Below the pieces are notes generated by a model. The model did no database searches. It was not told where the DNA came from and was given only the letters and a program-made list of their open reading frames with translations. Of a stretch of DNA of 64,000 nt, positions 35,777 to 45,066 are shown piece after piece. The DNA is from Caballeronia sordidicola (GTDB lineage Bacteria > Pseudomonadota > Gammaproteobacteria > Burkholderiales > Burkholderiaceae), in assembly GCF_000729995.1 (NCBI RefSeq), contig NZ_JNFG01000017.1:62001-126000 (forward strand). Reading direction: 5' to 3'. The stretch's first letter is position 1, and every line of letters starts with the position of its first letter. The position numbers were made by a program, and so were the translations under genes.

Positions 35777-36658
35777 ATGTCGATTCTGATCAACAAAGAC
35801 ACCAAGGTCATTACCCAGGGTATTACCGGCAAGACCGGTCAGTTCCACACCCGCGCTTGCCGCGAGTATGCGAACGGCCGTGAAGCGTACGTTGCGGGCG
35901 TGAACCCGAAGCGCGCCGGCGAAGATTTCGAAGGCATCCCCATCTACGCAAGCGTCGCGGAAGCGAAGGCTGAAACGGGTGCAACCGTTTCGGTGATCTA
36001 CGTGCCGCCGGCTGGCGCCGCTGCCGCAATCTGGGAAGCGGTCGAAGCCGACCTGGATCTCGCCATCTGCATCACGGAAGGCATTCCCGTGCGCGACATG
36101 CTCGAGATCAAGGACCGTATGCGTCGCGAAAATCGCAAGACGCTGCTGCTCGGACCGAATTGCCCGGGCACGATCACGCCGGACGAACTGAAGATCGGCA
36201 TCATGCCGGGTCATATCCACCGTAAGGGCCGTATTGGTGTGGTGTCGCGTTCGGGCACGCTCACGTACGAAGCAGTCGGCCAGTTGACGGCTATTGGCCT
36301 TGGCCAATCGTCGGCAGTGGGTATTGGCGGTGATCCGATCAACGGTCTGAAGCACATCGACGTCATGAAGATGTTCAACGACGATCCCGACACGGACGCC
36401 GTGATCATGATCGGCGAGATCGGCGGTCCGGACGAAGCGAACGCGGCTTACTGGATCAAGGACAACATGAAGAAGCCGGTGGTTGGCTTCATCGCGGGCG
36501 TCACGGCTCCGGCCGGCAAGCGCATGGGTCACGCGGGCGCGTTGATTTCGGGCGGCGCGGATACGGCCGATGCCAAGCTGGAAATCATGGAAGCGTGCGG
36601 TATCACCGTCACGAAGAACCCGTCGGAAATGGCGCGTCTGTTGAAGGCGATGCTTTAA
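35777..36658 (+). CDS. sucD: succinyl-CoA synthetase, alpha subunit
   Basis: The 293-residue alpha subunit contains the CoA-binding fold with QGITGKTGQFHTRACREYA near residues 14-32 and the phospho-histidine region, whose active His lies in KRMGHAGALISGG near 250. It pairs with SucC in the TCA cycle. AGAGGT precedes the ATG. A strong terminator at 36738-36772 ends the operon. Confidence 0.98.
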   Translation: MSILINKDTKVITQGITGKTGQFHTRACREYANGREAYVAGVNPKRAGEDFEGIPIYASVAEAKAETGATVSVIYVPPAGAAAAIWEAVEADLDLAICITEGIPVRDMLEIKDRMRRENRKTLLLGPNCPGTITPDELKIGIMPGHIHRKGRIGVVSRSGTLTYEAVGQLTAIGLGQSSAVGIGGDPINGLKHIDVMKMFNDDPDTDAVIMIGEIGGPDEANAAYWIKDNMKKPVVGFIAGVTAPAGKRMGHAGALISGGADTADAKLEIMEACGITVTKNPSEMARLLKAML

Positions 36659-36737
36659 GGGTTTAGGGAACGGCCGATCGACAGAAAACGCAGGGCTGCG
36701 TTATGCTTGCGTAAGCCTTTCGTAAAACGTCGGTTCT

Positions 36738-36772
36738 AAAAGCGGGGGAGCTCAGGCTTCCCCGCTTTTTTT
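36738..36772 (+). terminator. intrinsic terminator of sucCD
   Basis: The stem AAAAGCGGGG / CCCCGCTTTT, with a short loop, is followed by a run of seven T residues, 80 bp past the sucD stop. Confidence 0.92.
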
Positions 36773-36813
36773 ATCGCGCGTTTTTTCTGTCGCTGTCGTT
36801 CACCGGTTTTTTC

Positions 36814-37524
36814 ATGCTCGAATTTTTCGCCACGCTCCATTGGGGCGCTGTTCTGCAAATCATCGTTATCGATATCCTCCTTGGCGGCGATAACGCCGTC
36901 GTCATCGCGCTCGCCTGCAGGAATTTGCCGCCGCAGCAACGCACGCGCGGCGTGCTGCTCGGTACGCTCGGCGCCATCGTCTTGCGGGTCGCGTTGATCG
37001 CGTTCGCCGTGGTGCTGCTCGATGTCCCATTCCTCAAGTTCGTCGGCGGGCTGATGTTGTTGTGGATCGGCGTGAAGCTGATGATGCCGGATCACAGCGA
37101 CCCGAATATCAAGCCGACCGACCAGCTTTGGGCCGCGATCAAGACGATCATCGTGGCCGATGCCGTCATGAGCCTCGACAACGTGATCGCCGTAGCCGGT
37201 GCTGCCGAAGCCGCCGATCCGCAGCATCGGTTGGCGCTGGTTATCTTTGGCCTGCTGGTGAGTATTCCGTTGATCGTTTGGGGTAGCACGCTGGTGCTCA
37301 AACTGCTCGACAAATTCCCGATCGTGATTGCGCTTGGCGCTGGTTTGCTCGGGTGGATCGCAGGCGGATTGATGATCGATGATCCGTTCTTCGACCGCTG
37401 GCCCGCGCTGAACGTGCTGGGCGCGGAGTACACCGCGCACGTGGCGGGGGCGGTGCTGGTGCTGGCCGTAGGCTGGCATTTTCGGCGGCGCATGCTGGCG
37501 AAGGAAGCGAAAGTCGCGCACTGA
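36814..37524 (+). CDS. TerC-family integral membrane protein (YjbE-like)
   Basis: This 236-residue inner-membrane protein has about seven hydrophobic segments and the TerC acidic signatures DILLGGDNAVVIALACRN near residues 20-37 and DAVMSLDNVIAVAGAAE near 117-133. The paired Asp/Asn motifs in opposite repeats fit metal ion transport; family members are linked to manganese efflux and to metallation of exported proteins. No ribosome binding site is visible before the ATG at 36814. I looked for a yybP-ykoY riboswitch, common before this family, and did not find one. Confidence 0.9.
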   Translation: MLEFFATLHWGAVLQIIVIDILLGGDNAVVIALACRNLPPQQRTRGVLLGTLGAIVLRVALIAFAVVLLDVPFLKFVGGLMLLWIGVKLMMPDHSDPNIKPTDQLWAAIKTIIVADAVMSLDNVIAVAGAAEAADPQHRLALVIFGLLVSIPLIVWGSTLVLKLLDKFPIVIALGAGLLGWIAGGLMIDDPFFDRWPALNVLGAEYTAHVAGAVLVLAVGWHFRRRMLAKEAKVAH

Positions 37525-37586
37525 TTTCGGGTCAAGCCATAGGCCGTCTGGCTGACTGTTGAGGCCGGGCAGCACTCGCTAAGATC

Positions 37587-37630
37587 GAAGCGTCTGGATT
37601 GCATCACGCAACCAGACGCTTCGTCTTTTT
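37587..37630 (+). terminator. strong hairpin abutting the pilin gene
   Basis: GAAGCGTCTGG pairs perfectly with CCAGACGCTTC, with an inner TTGC / GCAA extension, and is followed by GTCTTTTT. The T run ends 12 bp before the pilin ATG and directly precedes its ribosome binding site. Confidence 0.92.
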
Positions 37631-37642
37631 GGGAGTTCAGCG

Positions 37643-38266
37643 ATGGCAGCAGCAATAACGGCAGCGGTGTGCAGGGCAGATGAAGCGGGTAGCGACGTGG
37701 GTAGCAAAGCGTGGTTTCGAAGGCTGTTTACGCGCGGCAAGATAAAGCGTTTCGGGATGGGCTTCACGTTGATCGAGTTGATGATCGTGCTGGCGATTGT
37801 CGGCGTGGTCGCGGCGTACGCCATTCCGGCCTATCAGGATTATCTGGCGCGTAGCCGGGTGGGCGAGGGCTTGTCGCTGGCATCGTCGGCGCGGTTGGCG
37901 GTGGCGGAGAATGCCGCGAGCGGCTCTGATCTGGGCGGGGGATATTCGTCGCCGCCGGGGACTCGGAACGTGGAGTCGATTCACGTCGACGATACCAATG
38001 GGCAAGTCACCATCGCGTTCTCCACGCGTGTGGCGCCGGCCGGATCCAATACGCTGGTGCTCGTACCGTCAACTCCGGACAACGCCGAGACGCCGACGGC
38101 ACGTACGGTTCTGACCAAGGGTTCGGTTCAGGCCGGATCGATCACGTGGGAATGTTTCGCCGCCACGAAAACGGCGTCTTCCTTGCCAGCGCCGGGTGCG
38201 GGTCCCTCACCTTCGGAAGCACCAACGTTACCGCCTAATCTGGCACCGCCGGAATGCAGGACTTGA
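37643..38266 (+). CDS. type IV pilin-like protein
   Basis: This 207-residue prepilin has a long basic leader of about 40 residues ending GMG, then the prepilin peptidase site [21 protein letters not shown] with Glu5, the hydrophobic assembly helix and [14 protein letters not shown]. The globular part has one Cys pair (WECFAAT near 170 and PPECRT at the end), typical of the D-loop. The C-terminus is Pro/Ser/Ala-rich, a likely site for O-glycans. The ATG at 37643 has GGGAG seven bases before it; a later ATG at 37757 would leave only a two-residue leader. The PglL gene follows 231 bp on. Confidence 0.92.
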   Translation: MAAAITAAVCRADEAGSDVGSKAWFRRLFTRGKIKRFGMGFTLIELMIVLAIVGVVAAYAIPAYQDYLARSRVGEGLSLASSARLAVAENAASGSDLGGGYSSPPGTRNVESIHVDDTNGQVTIAFSTRVAPAGSNTLVLVPSTPDNAETPTARTVLTKGSVQAGSITWECFAATKTASSLPAPGAGPSPSEAPTLPPNLAPPECRT

Positions 38267-38497
38267 TGCGCTAATAAAAGGACCTGAAAGGCTGGCCGCA
38301 TGAAACCGTAATCGCGGTGAATCGTTATCACGAAGCTTGTAAGCGAGTACGCGGATTGCGGACAGCCTCGGTATTTCGCCGAAACCGCCACGGAATTTTC
38401 AGGAATGGTGGTGATTTCGGCGCATTTCATGCCAGGCGCCGCACAGCAAGAGTAATTTTTTGTATAGTGCGCCGGTTGCCGACGTTCCCGACCCCAC

Positions 38498-40318
38498 ATG
38501 CCTTCAAACATCGCGCGCTACCTTTCTTTTGCTGTCCTCTGTCTGGCACTGACGATTCCGTTCGCGGTCGTCAACCACACCTATCCCATTCCGACCTTCT
38601 ACGCCGAGTTCAGCGCGCTTGCACTGTTCTTGATGCTTGGCGGGGGAATGGCGCTGATCGTGCGTTTGTCCGAGCCGCGCGTGCCGTTCGCGACGCCGGT
38701 CATCGCGTTGATGCCGCTTGTGCTCGGTTTGCTGCTCGTGGCGCAGACGGTGGTTTTGCCGGTGTCGCAGCCGTCGATGAACTGGCTCGGCGGCGGTTAT
38801 TTGCTGGCATCGTTTATCGCCGTGCATACGGGTTATGGCTTCGTGCGCGCGGGTCTGGCCGAGAAAGCATTCCGCTGGGGCGCGGCGGCATTGATTGTCG
38901 GTGGCCTGTTCGCCGTGTTCTGCCAGGTCGTACAGTTGTTCCATATGGAGCCGAAGTTTTCGCCGTTCGTAGTGGCCTACAACGTGGCAATCGAACGGCG
39001 GCCGTTCGGCAACATGGCGCAGGCGAATCATCTCGCGAGCTACATTGCGTTCGCGACGGCGGGTGCGCTGTATCTGGTGCAAACGCGACGCCTGCCTGTG
39101 ATCGTGTGGCTGGTCTTGTCGGCAATCTTTTCAACCGGGCTCGCGTTGACCGTGTCGCGGGGACCGTGGTTGCAGATGGGTGTGATCGTGGTCGGGGGAT
39201 TCTGGATGGCCCTCATCCAGGGCCGCTCGACCGTTGCCGGCGACCCGGATGGTCCCACCAGCCGTGCCGCTCGCAACAAAACGCGCGCATGGCTGATTCC
39301 GGTCGTGTTGCTCGTGCTGTTCTTCGCGGTGAACGCGGCGATTCGCTGGGCGAACTTGCGTTTCCAGCTCGAACTTGGCCAATCGGCGGCGGAGCGGATG
39401 CAGGATGCGAACCAGATCGCGCCGCGGCTTGCGCTCTGGCGGTATGGCTGGACCATGTTCCTGACGCATCCGTTGCTGGGTGTGGGCTGGGGCGAGTTCC
39501 CGCTGCATCAGTTCGAGTTCGTGCGGGAGCTTGGCGGGGTGGAGATCGCCAACAATTCGCACGATATCTTCATCGACTTGCTCGCGAAAACGGGTCTGCT
39601 GGGCATGGCGATCTTGTTGTTCAGCGTGGTCTGCTGGCTCGTGCGCGTGCTGCGCGCACCGCATACGCCTGCGCGGATTTTTGCGCTGTCGCTGCTGGGC
39701 GTGCTGATGATGCACGCGCTGGTCGAGTATCCGCAGCAGTACATGTTCTTTTTGATGCCCGCGATGCTGATTTTCGGCCTGCTGGAGACCCGGCCATTGC
39801 GATGGGTGTCGCGGTCGTTTTCTTATGGTTTGTATGTCGTGCTCGTGGTGCTTGGACTGGCTTCGCTATATCCCATCTTGCGCGACTACAACCGGTCTGA
39901 AGTGCTCTATTACGGTTCGCAGCCGGCTGAGCAATATCATGCAGATCCGTCGTTTTTATTCGGCGCTTGGGGGGAGTATGGTGCCGCAACATTGCTGCCG
40001 ATGAACAGCCAGGACCTCGCCACGAAGCTCGTCATGCATCGTCAAGCACTGGCGTTGTTGCCGGGGGAAACCGTGTTGAGGCGTTACGCGGTGTTGCAGG
40101 CGCTGGCCGGACAATCGCAGGACGCGCTCGATACCATCGCCCGGTTGAAGATCTTCTCCACCGAACTGCACGACTGGCCGCAACAACTGGCGGATGTTTA
40201 TCAGTTATTGGACGATCAGGGTAAGCCGCTGGCCGGGTTTAAGGCCGAGCTGATGAAGATGTATGGCGTGCCCGCACCGTCCGCTACCGACGATGATAGT
40301 GATGATGGGGATGATTGA
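38498..40318 (+). CDS. pglL: PglL-type O-oligosaccharyltransferase, Wzy-C family
   Basis: This 606-residue inner-membrane protein has about a dozen hydrophobic segments. The N-terminal PglL_A-type part (about 25-170) is followed by the O-antigen-ligase/Wzy_C region with LTHPLLGVGWGEFPLHQFEF near 322-341 and NNSHDIFIDLLAKTGL near 349-364, and a soluble Wzy_C_2 tail (about 430-600). Such enzymes move lipid-linked glycans to Ser/Thr of exported proteins in the periplasm. Its position after a pilin with a Ser/Pro-rich tail points to the pilin as substrate. The acidic DDDSDDGDD end is unconserved. Confidence 0.9.
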   Translation: MPSNIARYLSFAVLCLALTIPFAVVNHTYPIPTFYAEFSALALFLMLGGGMALIVRLSEPRVPFATPVIALMPLVLGLLLVAQTVVLPVSQPSMNWLGGGYLLASFIAVHTGYGFVRAGLAEKAFRWGAAALIVGGLFAVFCQVVQLFHMEPKFSPFVVAYNVAIERRPFGNMAQANHLASYIAFATAGALYLVQTRRLPVIVWLVLSAIFSTGLALTVSRGPWLQMGVIVVGGFWMALIQGRSTVAGDPDGPTSRAARNKTRAWLIPVVLLVLFFAVNAAIRWANLRFQLELGQSAAERMQDANQIAPRLALWRYGWTMFLTHPLLGVGWGEFPLHQFEFVRELGGVEIANNSHDIFIDLLAKTGLLGMAILLFSVVCWLVRVLRAPHTPARIFALSLLGVLMMHALVEYPQQYMFFLMPAMLIFGLLETRPLRWVSRSFSYGLYVVLVVLGLASLYPILRDYNRSEVLYYGSQPAEQYHADPSFLFGAWGEYGAATLLPMNSQDLATKLVMHRQALALLPGETVLRRYAVLQALAGQSQDALDTIARLKIFSTELHDWPQQLADVYQLLDDQGKPLAGFKAELMKMYGVPAPSATDDDSDDGDD

Positions 40319-40391
40319 GAAAGCGGCTTGATCGATGGCCTCGGTGAGGCAGAGAGTCTTGAAGCAGACGAGATCGATTGCGGCTAAAAGC

Positions 40392-40430
40392 AAAAGGCAG
40401 TTCCGACTTGCGTTGGAATTGCCTTTTTTT
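40392..40430 (+). terminator. intrinsic terminator of pglL
   Basis: The stem AAAGGCAGTTCC / GGAATTGCCTTT (one wobble) ends in seven T residues, about 75 bp past the pglL stop. It may also stop moaC transcripts coming from the other side, since A residues precede it. Confidence 0.9.
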
Positions 40431-40499
40431 CTCAGCTAGACATTGTCAGTTGCCAAGCAGCGACAACGATTTACCAGGGATCAGCGCGGGTGCTCGTGA

Positions 40500-40979
40500 T
40501 CAACTCCCCGCCACCCAATCCCCCGATTTCCCGCCGTGCTTCTCCAGCACCTTCACATCGGTGATCGTCATTCCGCGATCCACCGCTTTGCACATGTCGT
40601 AAACCGTCAGCAGTCCGACCTGCACGGCAGTCAGCGCTTCCATCTCCACGCCTGTGCGCCCGAACGTTTCCACGCGTACTTCGCAAAATACGCCTGGCAG
40701 GGTTTCATCGATGGAAAAGTCCACCGCCACTCGCGTCAATGCCAGCGGATGGCATAACGGGATCAAATCGGAGGTTCGTTTCGCGCCCTGGATCGCTGCA
40801 ATTCGCGCGACGCCGAGCACATCGCCCTTTTTAGCCTTGCCGTCGCGAATCAGCGCAAGCGTGGCGGGCAGCATGACGATCGAACCGCGCGCGATGGCTA
40901 CGCGACGCGTCTCGCTTTTGTCGCCGACATCGACCATGTGCGCTTCGCCAGAAGCATCGAAATGTGTAAGTCCGGACAT
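40500..40979 (-). CDS. moaC: cyclic pyranopterin monophosphate synthase
   Basis: MoaC makes cyclic pyranopterin monophosphate from the MoaA product in molybdenum cofactor synthesis. The 159 residues include [18 protein letters not shown] near 15-32, [11 protein letters not shown] near 73-83 and [20 protein letters not shown] near 108-127, followed by catalytic Lys in [14 protein letters not shown] lies upstream of the ATG at 40979. No other moa gene is nearby. Confidence 0.96.
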   Translation of the reverse strand: MSGLTHFDASGEAHMVDVGDKSETRRVAIARGSIVMLPATLALIRDGKAKKGDVLGVARIAAIQGAKRTSDLIPLCHPLALTRVAVDFSIDETLPGVFCEVRVETFGRTGVEMEALTAVQVGLLTVYDMCKAVDRGMTITDVKVLEKHGGKSGDWVAGS

Positions 40980-41207
40980 AAGCTCTCCTTGCAACGGGCG
41001 CTCATCATAACAGCGGCGCGCGGGTGGTCCAGGCGCGCGCACGCCGCTACGATAAGCCTTTCAAGTTGTTTTCGCTTGTCCGTTCACAGCGTTTTCAGCC
41101 GATGGCCGCGCGCCATCCCGGCGACCGTATAGCAAAGTTTGCCATGCGTCCAAACCGACTAGTTGCCGCCGTTTTGCGAGATGGAGAAGGACGATAGTTA
41201 GGAGGCT

Positions 41208-41822
41208 TTACGAGGCCGCTGCTTTCGCCGCCGGGCTGGTGACAAAGCCAAACTTGCCCGGCACATCAGCTCGTTCGATATGCCCCAGCGCCAGATCCAG
41301 GCCAGCCGCGAAATGGAATAAGCCGCCGTTATCGTCGAGATCGGCGTGCGTGGAAAACAGGTCGAGATCGTGATCGTGCAACGCGGCGATGCGCGAAGCG
41401 CAGGGAGCATCCAACTTATCGGAGCCATCCGAGAACAGCACACCGCCTTCATCGTCGAGCCAAACCGCCGTCGGCTCGAAGCGCCCGCCTGCGTGATCGG
41501 TCAGCCGCAGCGGGCCGCCCGCCGCGCCGTCCACTGCGCCGTCAATTTCGCTCAGCCGCACGATCCACGGCGTGTAACCCAGCTCCACATACACGCGCTG
41601 CGGGCCGTTTTGAAAGAACCACTGACCGTCGGCATCGGCGGCGTAGTTGCGGTTGATGAAACCGAGCAACGCGTCGTGGCGGATGATATCGCCGGGAAGA
41701 CCTGCTGCCTGCGTGGCGTCGTCGCGCATGCGCCACTGGCCGCGCCGGTCGAGCAGCAGCCAGCCGGTGCAATGCGGGACGTTGGGCCATTTGGCCAACG
41801 CCTGTTTGACGATCTCATCCAT
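41208..41822 (-). CDS. conserved hypothetical protein (DUF2944-like from memory)
   Basis: This 204-residue, acidic, cytosolic protein lacks membrane segments. It begins MDEIVKQALAKWPNVPHCTG and carries conserved-looking FFQNGPQRVYVELGYTPWIV and FSTHADLDDNGGLFHFAAG. I believe it belongs to a beta-proteobacterial family of unknown function, possibly DUF2944, but am unsure of the number. Its start overlaps the stop of the YheT gene by eight bases, which indicates co-translation with that hydrolase. Confidence 0.75.
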   Translation of the reverse strand: MDEIVKQALAKWPNVPHCTGWLLLDRRGQWRMRDDATQAAGLPGDIIRHDALLGFINRNYAADADGQWFFQNGPQRVYVELGYTPWIVRLSEIDGAVDGAAGGPLRLTDHAGGRFEPTAVWLDDEGGVLFSDGSDKLDAPCASRIAALHDHDLDLFSTHADLDDNGGLFHFAAGLDLALGHIERADVPGKFGFVTSPAAKAAAS

Positions 41823-43113
41823 GCTCGGAATCCGTTTGGTGTGCCGTGTGATGCACATGATGCACGTGAGTCTGCAAATAACCAAAAACCCGCTGCGACA
41901 ACCAGTCGATCCTTCCCGGAAACGGCCCGGTCATAAACCCGACGTGGCCGCCGTGCGCGGGTTGATCGAGGGTCACCGTCGCAGAAACTTCAGCCGCCGA
42001 CGGCAACACCCGCCCAGGCAGGAACGGATCATTGCGGGCGTTCAGAACCAGCGTTGGAATGGCGATGCGCGGCAGAAACGGCCGCGTGGTGGCGCTAGTC
42101 CAGTAGTCGTCGGTATCGCGGAAACCGTGCAGCGGCGCGGTCACGGCGTTATCGAAGGCGTGCAGAGTGCGGGCCGCGAGCATGGCGTCGCGGTCGAACA
42201 GGCCGGGATACTGGTCGAGTTTCGCCTGCGCCTTGCGCTTGAGCGTCTTGAGGAAGCTGCGCGTATAGACCATGCCGAACCCCTGGGATATCGCGTGGCC
42301 ACCGGCGTGGACATCCAGCGGTGCGGAGATCGCGGCAGCAGCGTCCAGAATGGCGGCTGCGTCCTGTTCCTGCTCGCACAACCAGCGCAGCAACACGTTG
42401 CCGCCCAGCGATACCCCCGCCGCAATCACCGGCCCAGGATGTTGCGCTTTCAATCGGCGCAAGACCCAGTCGACTTCGGCGCTATCGGCAAGATGGTAGA
42501 AGCGGGGGAGGAGGTTCATCGAGCCTCCGCAACTGCGGAAATGCGGCACGACGCCAAACCAGCCGCGCGCCTTCGCTTCGGCCATCAGCACGCGTGCATA
42601 GTGGGAGTCCGAGCTGCCTTCAAGTCCGTGGAAGAGCACGAAGAGCGGTGCGGCCGGGTTGGGAGGGGGATTCGCCGCTTGCGCCGCTACCGTTTCGCGG
42701 CCGAAGCTGTCGTGCAAGGCCGCGGTTTCATCGAACGATGTTGCGACTGCGTTTCGAAGCTCGCGCGGCGCAAGGTGTAAGGCGTTTGCGGTGGCGGCAC
42801 TGGAATCAGCGCGTTTGTTGGCTTCACCAGCGATGTCATAAGCCAGCCAGTCGAGATCGATGAAATCGCCGTCCGGGGTCGCCCACCTTTCTCGTCGGTA
42901 TTTCACGGCTGGCCGCTGTGCGAACAGCGCCGGCACGATGGTCTGCGCGTGAGCGGTAGGCAGCCATCGTGGCGCTCGGTACAGCCATTCTGCCAGCGGT
43001 TCAAGCGTTGTTTGGCTCACTGCGTTAAGAGCGGCCGAAGCGGTCTGCTTGAGCGCAGAGCGGGATGCCAGCGCCGGAGCGTCAGGAATGAGATGAGCGT
43101 GATCGCGTTTCAT
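41815..43113 (-). CDS. YheT-family alpha/beta hydrolase
   Basis: This 432-residue hydrolase of the YheT/EMB8 group shows PRWLPTAHAQTIVPALF near residues 48-64, FHGLEGSSDSHYAR near 160-173, and the nucleophile elbow GVSLGGN near 227-233 with catalytic Ser. A late Asp in NARNDPFL and His in GGHVGFM complete the triad. It is about 100 residues longer than E. coli YheT, with extra sequence at the N-terminus (about 1-40) and an insert near 95-150. The substrate is unknown; relatives act on lipids or esters. Confidence 0.88.
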   Translation of the reverse strand: MKRDHAHLIPDAPALASRSALKQTASAALNAVSQTTLEPLAEWLYRAPRWLPTAHAQTIVPALFAQRPAVKYRRERWATPDGDFIDLDWLAYDIAGEANKRADSSAATANALHLAPRELRNAVATSFDETAALHDSFGRETVAAQAANPPPNPAAPLFVLFHGLEGSSDSHYARVLMAEAKARGWFGVVPHFRSCGGSMNLLPRFYHLADSAEVDWVLRRLKAQHPGPVIAAGVSLGGNVLLRWLCEQEQDAAAILDAAAAISAPLDVHAGGHAISQGFGMVYTRSFLKTLKRKAQAKLDQYPGLFDRDAMLAARTLHAFDNAVTAPLHGFRDTDDYWTSATTRPFLPRIAIPTLVLNARNDPFLPGRVLPSAAEVSATVTLDQPAHGGHVGFMTGPFPGRIDWLSQRVFGYLQTHVHHVHHTAHQTDSEHG

Positions 43114-43235
43114 GGCGCGTCTTCATACAGGATGCAGGATGCGAACGGATGCCAACGGCCTGCCGATCAAACTGACAGAGCTATCGTCGAGCTGCGGACG
43201 CCAGCTACCCTGCCCAGCGTCCCGCAAAACCGATG

Positions 43236-43682
43236 TCAATGCAGCGGACCTTGTCCATGTCGCATTTTCGCCGCAATCTGGCCTGCGGCTTCGTCTGCTA
43301 TCGCACTAGCGTGGATATGTGCAATGCGCCATTCACCACGTTCGTGGACCATCACATAGGTGCTGAACACCATGGCGGGCGAGCTGCCCGGTTCGGCGGG
43401 CTGATGTGCCTCGGCGATCGCGTAGACCACGGTGCCGAGACTGTCGTAGACGCGGATATCGAGCGGCTCGACCGTGACTGGCCGGTTCGCCAGTTGCGTC
43501 GCAAGGCCCGCGCGAATGCTGTCCAGGCCGGCCAGATGGGAGCCGTCCGCACAGATGAAGGTGGCGAATTCCTCGTCGATCCAGAGCGCCATGATGCTGT
43601 CGATATTGCCCTCCGCGACAGCCTGGTAATAGGCGTTGAGGGTATCGGCGGCGGCTTCGAACAGGCGGGCAAAACGTGGCAT
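43236..43682 (-). CDS. SnoaL/DUF4440-type small protein
   Basis: This 148-residue NTF2-like fold protein begins MPRFARLFEAAADTLNAYYQ, with the typical AVAEGNIDSIMALWIDEEFA helix-strand pattern and a C-terminal sheet (MVFSTYVMVHERGEWRIAHI) ending HASAI. Families of this kind (SgcJ/EcaC or nuclear-transport-factor-2-like) bind or turn over small molecules; no specific role is visible. A longer frame to 43754 is rejected, as the conserved fold starts at 43682. Confidence 0.8.
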   Translation of the reverse strand: MPRFARLFEAAADTLNAYYQAVAEGNIDSIMALWIDEEFATFICADGSHLAGLDSIRAGLATQLANRPVTVEPLDIRVYDSLGTVVYAIAEAHQPAEPGSSPAMVFSTYVMVHERGEWRIAHIHASAIADEAAGQIAAKMRHGQGPLH

Positions 43683-44016
43683 GGCTAGTGGGTCTCTAAC
43701 GGTCGATGCATGGCGCCCGATGTTTTCGGACAGTAAGCGCCACGGTTCGGTCAAGTTTCAAAAGCATGCCCCGGCTTAGGGACATTGGCATGTCAGGACT
43801 TGCCGGGGACCACAAACGCGCCGCCGATGGAAACTCGGGAGGACGCGGCCGCGGCGCCGATGATCCTGGCGTGGCAGACGCTGCTCTGACGAAGTCACGC
43901 TGACGCGGTCACACTGACGAAGTCATGAAGCAGTATTTGAAGCTGAAGCGGCCTCCGGGCAAGCCCGCTCGATCAGCACGAGCCATGACGCCAAATCCGC
44001 TCCAACCCAACCCGCT
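43683..44016. other. intergenic region with a palindrome array
   Basis: 334 bp between the SnoaL-like gene (starting at 43682) and the end of waaF. It holds the array described at 43887-43928 and a CCCCGG/CCGGGG pair near 43769-43806. No gene is supported. Confidence 0.45.
43887..43928. repeat. three tandem TGAC-N3-GTCA palindromes
   Basis: Three 14-bp units start at 43887, 43901 and 43915: TGACGAAGTCACGC, TGACGCGGTCACAC and TGACGAAGTCATGA. Each contains the inverted repeat TGAC-N3-GTCA. Fixed 14-bp spacing of identical dyads looks like a protein-binding array, but a chance tandem repeat is possible. Confidence 0.7.
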
Positions 44017-45066
44017 TTAATGACGCTGCATCATCAACATGCCGCGTAGATCGCCGAAAACCTGCTCGGCGCCGAGTTCACGCAAACAGTTCATATGACC
44101 CAGCGGACACTCGCGGGCAAAGCACGGACTGCATTCGAGGTGTAGCCATTGTACCTTTGCGAGATCGGACAGGGGCGGTGTGTGGCGCGGGTCGGTCGAG
44201 CCGAACACCGCCACCAGCGGGCGACGCAGGGCGGCAGCCACATGCATCAGGCCGGAATCGTTGGTGACCACCGCGCTCGCACGCGAGATCAGCGCGCAGG
44301 CTTCGCCGAGGGACGTCTGCCCGCACAGATTGCGCACGTTCGGCGCACGATCGGCAATGGCTTGCGCGATAGGCGAATCTTTCGGCGAGCCGAGCGCGAC
44401 GATCCGTGCATACGGGAACGATTGCGCGATGAACTGCGCGAGCGTCGCGAAATGCTCCGGCGGCCAACGTTTTGCCGGACCGTATTCCGCACCCGGGCAA
44501 AACACGACGAGCGGCGCGCGCGTATCGAGATTAAAGCGGGCGGAGACGCGCGCCGCTTCATTCAGGTCGGTATCGAGTCGCGGTACCGGCATGGGAACCG
44601 TGGCGTTTTCCTGCAGCCACGGCAGCTTCGCGCCCGGCGCATAGGCGAGGGCGGCGTACTGGCCCACCATGGGCGGACGTTGACCCTTGGCCGGATTCGC
44701 GTGCCGCACGTTCAGCAGCCCATAACGGCTTTCGCCCGTATAGCCGACCCGCAGGTTGATCTTCGCCATCCACGGAATCAACGCCGATTTGAACGAGTTC
44801 GGCAACACGTACGCCGCGTCGTAACCCACGTCGCGCAGATCGCTCGCGAGTTGCCAGCGACGCAGCATTTGCAGCTTGCCGTGGGCGAGATCGGTGGCGT
44901 AGACATCGTGGATCTCGGGCATGCGTTCCAGCACGGGCGCGACCCAGGCGGGCGCGACAGCATCGATGACAATGCGCGGATGCAGCTTCTTCAGCAGCGA
45001 AAACAGCGGCTGCGCCATCAATGCGTCACCAATCCAGTTCGGTGCGATAACCAACGCGCGACGCAT
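44017..45066 (-). CDS. waaF: ADP-heptose:LPS heptosyltransferase II
   Basis: WaaF adds the second heptose of the lipopolysaccharide inner core at the cytosolic face of the membrane. The 349-residue GT9-family protein begins MRRALVIAPNWIGDALMAQP, with AYVLPNSFKSALIPWMAKI near 90-108, FCPGAEYGPAKRWPPEHFA near 190-208 and TNDSGLMHVAAAL near 265-277, the sugar-nucleotide site. GGAACT is a moderate ribosome binding site. It lies downstream of the zinc-finger and ilvE genes on the same strand. Confidence 0.95.
   Translation of the reverse strand: MRRALVIAPNWIGDALMAQPLFSLLKKLHPRIVIDAVAPAWVAPVLERMPEIHDVYATDLAHGKLQMLRRWQLASDLRDVGYDAAYVLPNSFKSALIPWMAKINLRVGYTGESRYGLLNVRHANPAKGQRPPMVGQYAALAYAPGAKLPWLQENATVPMPVPRLDTDLNEAARVSARFNLDTRAPLVVFCPGAEYGPAKRWPPEHFATLAQFIAQSFPYARIVALGSPKDSPIAQAIADRAPNVRNLCGQTSLGEACALISRASAVVTNDSGLMHVAAALRRPLVAVFGSTDPRHTPPLSDLAKVQWLHLECSPCFARECPLGHMNCLRELGAEQVFGDLRGMLMMQRH

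Noticed and set aside
36659..36813. yybP-ykoY manganese riboswitch before the TerC gene
   Set aside because: Expected for the family but the conserved core blocks are absent; the region holds only the sucCD terminator.
38317..39900. 527-codon ORF overlapping pglL in another frame
   Set aside because: Arg/Ala/Gly-rich out-of-frame shadow; pglL has membrane segments and family motifs.
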